From positions 62,001 through 126,000 of the forward strand of contig JBAJFE010000039.1 in assembly GCA_037903355.1 (NCBI GenBank): a stretch of DNA of 64,000 bases. The letters are read 5' to 3'. The number at the start of each line of letters is the position of its first letter. Position 1 is the stretch's first letter. The notes below the pieces were generated by a model. It saw only the letters and a program-made list of their open reading frames with translations, was not told the DNA's origin and ran no database searches. Positions 59,588 through 64,000 of the stretch are shown here, piece by piece. The translations under genes and the position numbers were made by a program. The DNA comes from Trichuris trichiura. Taxonomy: Eukaryota > Nematoda > Enoplea > Trichinellida > Trichuridae.

Positions 59588-62174
59588 GACTCCATGTTCT
59601 GAAAAATGTGAGAGGAGATATGAAAGGCAAGCAGAAATTTTCCCATCATGAAATGGTTGGTGGAAAAGCAGGAGTGGTATAGTACGCCTTTTACGTGACG
59701 AGCAGTTGAAGTCTTTTCCGCATATGTTTCTCACGAGTAGTGGTATTGCAAAACTTTTCCCACCGGGGACGACGGAGCAAAAAGTTTGAGAACCTAATGA
59801 TGTCCCGGCTACGCCACGTCCTACCTTCCAGCCAACCAGCGGGCCCAAAATCGAACAATCAGAATTGGGGGGTTCAAGCGTTCGGAAACGTTCAGAGGGG
59901 GGCGACGGAGCGAAAAAGCTTGAGAACGTATGAGCTAAGCTAAAACACTTCATTCGAGTTGAAAAGTTTGCTTCCTTGCGGATTTAATATAATTCTTCAC
60001 TATGTATTAACATTTCTGAATGTTAGTTGTTTTGTGTGACAGATTGTGAATTTAGGTCAACTTCTTCTCTTAAACGGCTGTCTGATTAATGCTGCCTAGT
60101 AAGATTGTAATCACCTAGGAATACATTTCTAAGCAGTTGAAGATCCATTACTACTAAATAATAACAACCGAAAACAGAGCCGCAGCGGAATGTATGGCAG
60201 AATGGAAGTTTCTAAGAAAATTGACAGATCCCGTCGAGCGAGACGTAGTTTACGCCGATGACAGAACATGTTCCAACCGAAAGCTCCACTTTCCTAGAAT
60301 GAACCCTTCTAAGTAGAAGATTACCCCCAATGCACCGTGAAACCATACAAACGCGCCTTGATATTCAGAGAGCAGTGAACGCGCGGAATGATGACGCTAA
60401 ATTTGATCAGTTTTTGCTAGTTGAACAATTAAAAAGACAAAGTTTACTTTTCGGAAAACTATTTTTAGTATTATGAGTAAACTAATCCAGCAAGTGAGCT
60501 TTGTAAATTTTTTTTGATAGAAGCAGTGGAAAACCGAAACAACTGCCGTTTAGTACAATGGGTACAGTGAGAATACTAAACGCGAAAATCGCAAACAAGA
60601 TCGCGTAAAACTTTACAGGGCTTTTAAGGAAGGAATAACTTTTAATAAAACACACAGAAGTGTAACTTCGACAAAAGTTTGGCAGTAGCAAAAGAAATGC
60701 GAGGGCAGTAATTGTTCTTACCATGCACATATAATACTGACCAAGTAACAAAGAAATAGCTAACATAACCGTATCATCTTGGTAAGTACATCACGAAGAA
60801 GCGCAAGCGATGAGACGTTTGACCGCAAAACCAAAGGATAATTTTGGAATGCTGATAAATTTGCATGTCAGCACTATTCGTCCTAAATAAACATAACAGT
60901 GAGCATTGATTTTAATAACGAATTCACTGCCTTTCCATCGGTATTCGCCAATAACGCCAAAATAAATTATGTAAAACTACACGACGCACGCCGGCATACG
61001 CCTTAGCATTAAATCAATCCTTGCATTGGCCATGCAGTAAAACTGTGATTACCTGAATATTCCATTACACGAATTTTATACCATCACAAAGCAAGAAATG
61101 GAATGGCTTAGAAATGGGTAAAGCTCTTTCACAGTTTTCCCCGCTAGTTCTCGTAATAATTCTCTGCAATTAAACCGAAACAACTGCTCTATCAATGGGA
61201 AACAGCTGTGAAGTACCTTCATGCGTGAAAATAGATGATACAGAATACAATGATGTCAGTCTGTTATTTCGTAAATCTTCCAGAATGAATACAGCTTGTT
61301 TTCCACCACTATTTACTTGCTAACAATGCTAGTTTTTTTTGTAGAGATGAAGGTAACGCTTAGCCATTACTTCGAAGTAAATGAAAGATACAGCACTAAG
61401 CTTCGTACAGGCCGAGCTTACCGAAGGACTCAAGAAAATTAGACTCGCACCCGCTGGTCATTTTTCCCATCAAAATTTTTACTGGCCTGTACAGTCGTGC
61501 CCCAACGCTGCTAAACATTAAGAGGATAGAGAAGAAGCTTAAGGAAAATGGCCAGAAAAAGAAGCAGAGAGTGAGCGAGATCGTCAAAACCATTTGTCTC
61601 TCTGCCCTCCTCTCTTCGGCATTTCTCCGCGACCATGAAAAATGGCGAGAAAAGAAGAAAGAAAACGGGTAGTTTCGACTTGCTCTTACTCTTCAGCTAC
61701 TTTTCCTACCATTTTGTATTAACCAAACAGCTCAAAAGGGATGGTTAGGATCCTGATCTTCATAAACACGGACTTAGGAGATCTCTCACTGTGGGATGAA
61801 TACGAAAAAATTGACGTTGAAAGGTAGTTTGCCTGTCAAAGCGAGGACCTTAGATTTCAAATTTTGTAACGGGGAAAAGTTCGCTGAATGGGCCTCAAGT
61901 TTAGAATTGAAAATAAACCACAGGCTCGCATTTTCATGATACGGAGTTTCGATGGTTAAGGTTGCTATTTGATTAGCTTGAACAACCGGAGTAAGAGGCA
62001 ATGAAACTGCTGTTCTTCAGCAGCTCAGAAACAAATGACTACTTTGAAACAGATGCCCATCAAAATTTTTTTAAATAAAATGATCTGGTGTAATCTGCGA
62101 AGCAAGCTGTAAACTTTCACTGATTCAAGACGGAGTTAACTTACTCATCGCCATCGATCACTTATTTGCAGCGC
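59588..62174. other. Region right of the hAT fossils
   Basis: No gene is supported. Near-copies of GACGGAGC(G)AAAAAG(C/T)TTGAGAAC occur at about 59768-59808 and 59896-59935, possibly hAT ends. A decayed ribozyme-like block lies at 60256-60288 and a hairpin of family C at 61638-61716. A minus-strand frame of 94 codons at 60482-60766 is hydrophobic but unsupported. Confidence 0.5.
61638..61716. repeat. Hairpin element (family C)
   Basis: The arm AAAAATGGCGAGAAAAGAAG pairs imperfectly with CTTCAGCTACTTTTCCTACC plus ATTTT across a loop of about 32 bases. A partial arm GAAAATGGCCAGAAAAAGAA lies about 90 bases to the left at 61547. Confidence 0.65.
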
Positions 62175-64000
62175 TTAAGTTGTAGGCCTGCGGCCCCGTC
62201 TTTTCGGTTCTAAAAAATCGAAAACCTCGGTAGAAATACCTCGAACACTGTCTCTACAATCCAACTAACTAATCAGAGAGTAATAACAACTTTTAAGAAA
62301 TACGAATTGGACCTACCGACTTCCGCTCGGCTGCTTTCTACCATCGACCGCCTAATCATGGGACTTCTATCGCTCTCTTGCTCGACCTGTTCATCTGAAA
62401 CGAGCAGATCGAATCAGTAAACATTTGAAAAACAGTTACAAAAATTAGCGCAACGTTAAGAAATTTTTGAACGTAAAGCCAAACTGGAAAGTAGATATCT
62501 TGTTTAGAAAATAAAAGCGCTTCTTCGGAAAGAAACTGTTAAATTTTACAGAGACAACGAAATCGAAAGTTACGTACCATTCCCACTTGAAGGTGTGCTT
62601 CCGCGACTAGCGTTCACTTCTTCATCATCTAAAAGTAACATTCTAATAGCTTATATCTACTTCCCATTGGTTAAAGACTTTTTAGATTTCAAAGGTCACT
62701 TTGTTCACCCGAAGCTATTATTTTGAAAGACTGTTGTGCTCATGGGCTAACAAAAGCGTATGGCCTACCGCATTCAGTCCGACGGCTTCTCAACATTGAT
62801 CGTGTAACCCTGCGACTTTCATTGACATCTTCGTTGACGTGTTCATCTGAACAAAACAATTTAAACAGCGCAACGATACAACGACAGTCGAAAGAAGTCG
62901 ATCACAAAACCATGAATTCATTTGCAATTCGGATAACGCGGTCATTTCTTCTCTAAGACAGATATTAACAGCATGACCGCTCGAAAGAATCGTTGAACAA
63001 TTTTTTGAATATTACTACGAAGAACGCATTAAATTAATATAAAGGGAGAAAAAATGGCTGGGTCAAAATGGGCCCAACTGTGGCCAATGACTGACCTGAT
63101 GACGAATGTTCTTCCTCATTGTCTAAAGTTGCTTCCTCTCCTGCGGGCGCAGGAGTTGACAGTGGCACATCAGCAGTTGTTGTACCGTTGTCTGTTTGCT
63201 GAATAATTGTTTTTTGCTGTGAAGCTGTTGCCGAGGCGTAAAACTCGTGCCATTTATCCAGTTCGTCCTTCCAGCTTTTTAACTTCAGCTAAATTTTCAG
63301 TATTGGTTAATTTTAGGAAAAATATTCATAGTCACGGGGGTGTAAAAACAAGTGACCAAAACTCTACGATTCGCGACACGAAAAAGTACTGTCATTTCAA
63401 TTACCATAGTTACTACGCCGAACAACAATCACGGTTATCATGTCGCCTCAGCTGGTCATATTAAGGGACGACCTCTGCTGTTCAAGCTCTTAACCAGATA
63501 GCATTTTTTCTTTCATACGAGTTGTATGAAGCTTACTCAGACAAGACGGTAGAAATATTGCGTATCAAATCTCAAAGACTCCTTGAAGGAGGCTAGCTAA
63601 GGCAAAGTAAACGTTACTGGTCGAAGTGCAATTACTGGTCTAAGTTGGCACGTCCTACCAGACGCGGCAAAATATTTAAAAAACAACTTCCTCGAACAGA
63701 CTGAATTGAGGAAAGAATTACTTTCGTCTCCTCACTCCCACCCTTTGCAGCGAGAGTGGATATTTGGACAAAATTGTCATATACGGTTTTTTCACCAAGT
63801 TTGGTTTGGTAAAACCGCAAATTTTCTACCAGTTTACGAACCATTTTGTCACTGTACTTGAGCAACGTCAGCGAGCAGGACAAATTTTCCATATACTTGA
63901 GCGGCCTGAAACGAATGGGCGTTAATAAAAACTTTATGCGGCAAAATAAGTCGCATACTGGATTCCGTTAAAAAGCTGGCAGAACCTTTCCACAACTTTT
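62175..64000 (-). CDS. NCAPD2: C-terminal part of a condensin NCAPD2-like protein (cut by the window edge)
   Basis: NCAPD2 is the HEAT-repeat subunit of condensin I that helps fold mitotic chromosomes. From the right edge the exon VVERFCQLFNG joins in phase across a 53-bp intron to LKYMENLSCSLTLLKYSDKM, VRKLVENLRFYQTKLGEKT, VYDNFVQISTLAAKGG and KVILSSIQS. This resembles the family's C-terminal helices (cysteine-SL-LL-S-rxxxKL-e). A further exon at 63.1-63.28 kb reads SWKDELDKWHEFYASATAS and becomes acidic (EEATLDNEEEHSS). Three short tail exons follow at about 62.83, 62.61 and 62.36 kb, and the last exon ends in EPKRRGRRPTT with the stop at 62175-62177. The link to NCAPD2 rests on remembered family patterns and is the weakest call among the genes; the gene itself is well supported by intron phases. 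Confidence 0.6.

Noticed and set aside
60482..60766. Hydrophobic minus-strand frame of 94 codons
   Set aside because: Hydrophobicity comes from AT-rich sequence; no exon partners, no motif and no family resemblance.
1..64000. tRNA, rRNA, CRISPR arrays, bacterial operons
   Set aside because: No cloverleaf with a T-loop, no rRNA blocks and no regularly spaced repeats were seen; the split genes show this is animal nuclear DNA, not bacterial.

Overview
The window is nuclear DNA from an animal, most likely a nematode and plausibly a clade I (Trichuris-like) worm. The genes are clear metazoan orthologues such as plexin, AMPK beta, an IFT-A subunit, SRP72 and PIG-T. They are split into many small exons by very short GT..AG introns, mostly about 42-55 bp. 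The intergenic DNA carries Penelope-like and hAT-like fossils. The taxon is inferred from intron size, composition and gene content; no species marker was read.

Layout: 1-3.9 kb holds the N-terminal and helicase part of an RTEL1-like gene (minus, cut by the left edge). 5.0-8.2 kb is PIG-T (minus). 10.0-20.2 kb is WDR35/IFT121 (plus), whose 3.5-kb intron holds a degenerate Penelope-like element with a second element nested in it. 21.5-22.7 kb is SURF6-like (minus). 24.8-28.9 kb is mitoguardin (minus). 30.7-32.3 kb is RABL6 (plus), facing AMPK beta at 32.4-33.2 kb (minus). 35.2-43.2 kb is a class A plexin (minus). 47.9-49.0 kb is an intronless DPH7-like gene (plus). 50.0-51.8 kb is DNAJC12-like (minus). 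53.1-56.8 kb is SRP72 (minus). 57.9-59.6 kb is a rearranged hAT graveyard. 62.2-64 kb is the C-terminal part of a gene that resembles condensin subunit NCAPD2 (minus, cut by the right edge). I predict twelve protein genes. They do not form a pathway or operon; this is a gene-dense stretch of ordinary housekeeping and signalling genes.

The least expected signal is in the non-coding DNA. Several palindromic miniature elements share arms with the core CCAACGGATGGATGAGC. At about ten places, inside and outside these elements, a short block recurs: CTGANGA, one extra base, a 3-5 bp stem and loop, then GAAAG. The stem bases change between copies but often keep pairing, so the block looks like a structured, hammerhead-ribozyme-like RNA core spread by retroelements. 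No tRNA, rRNA, CRISPR array or infectious virus was found.
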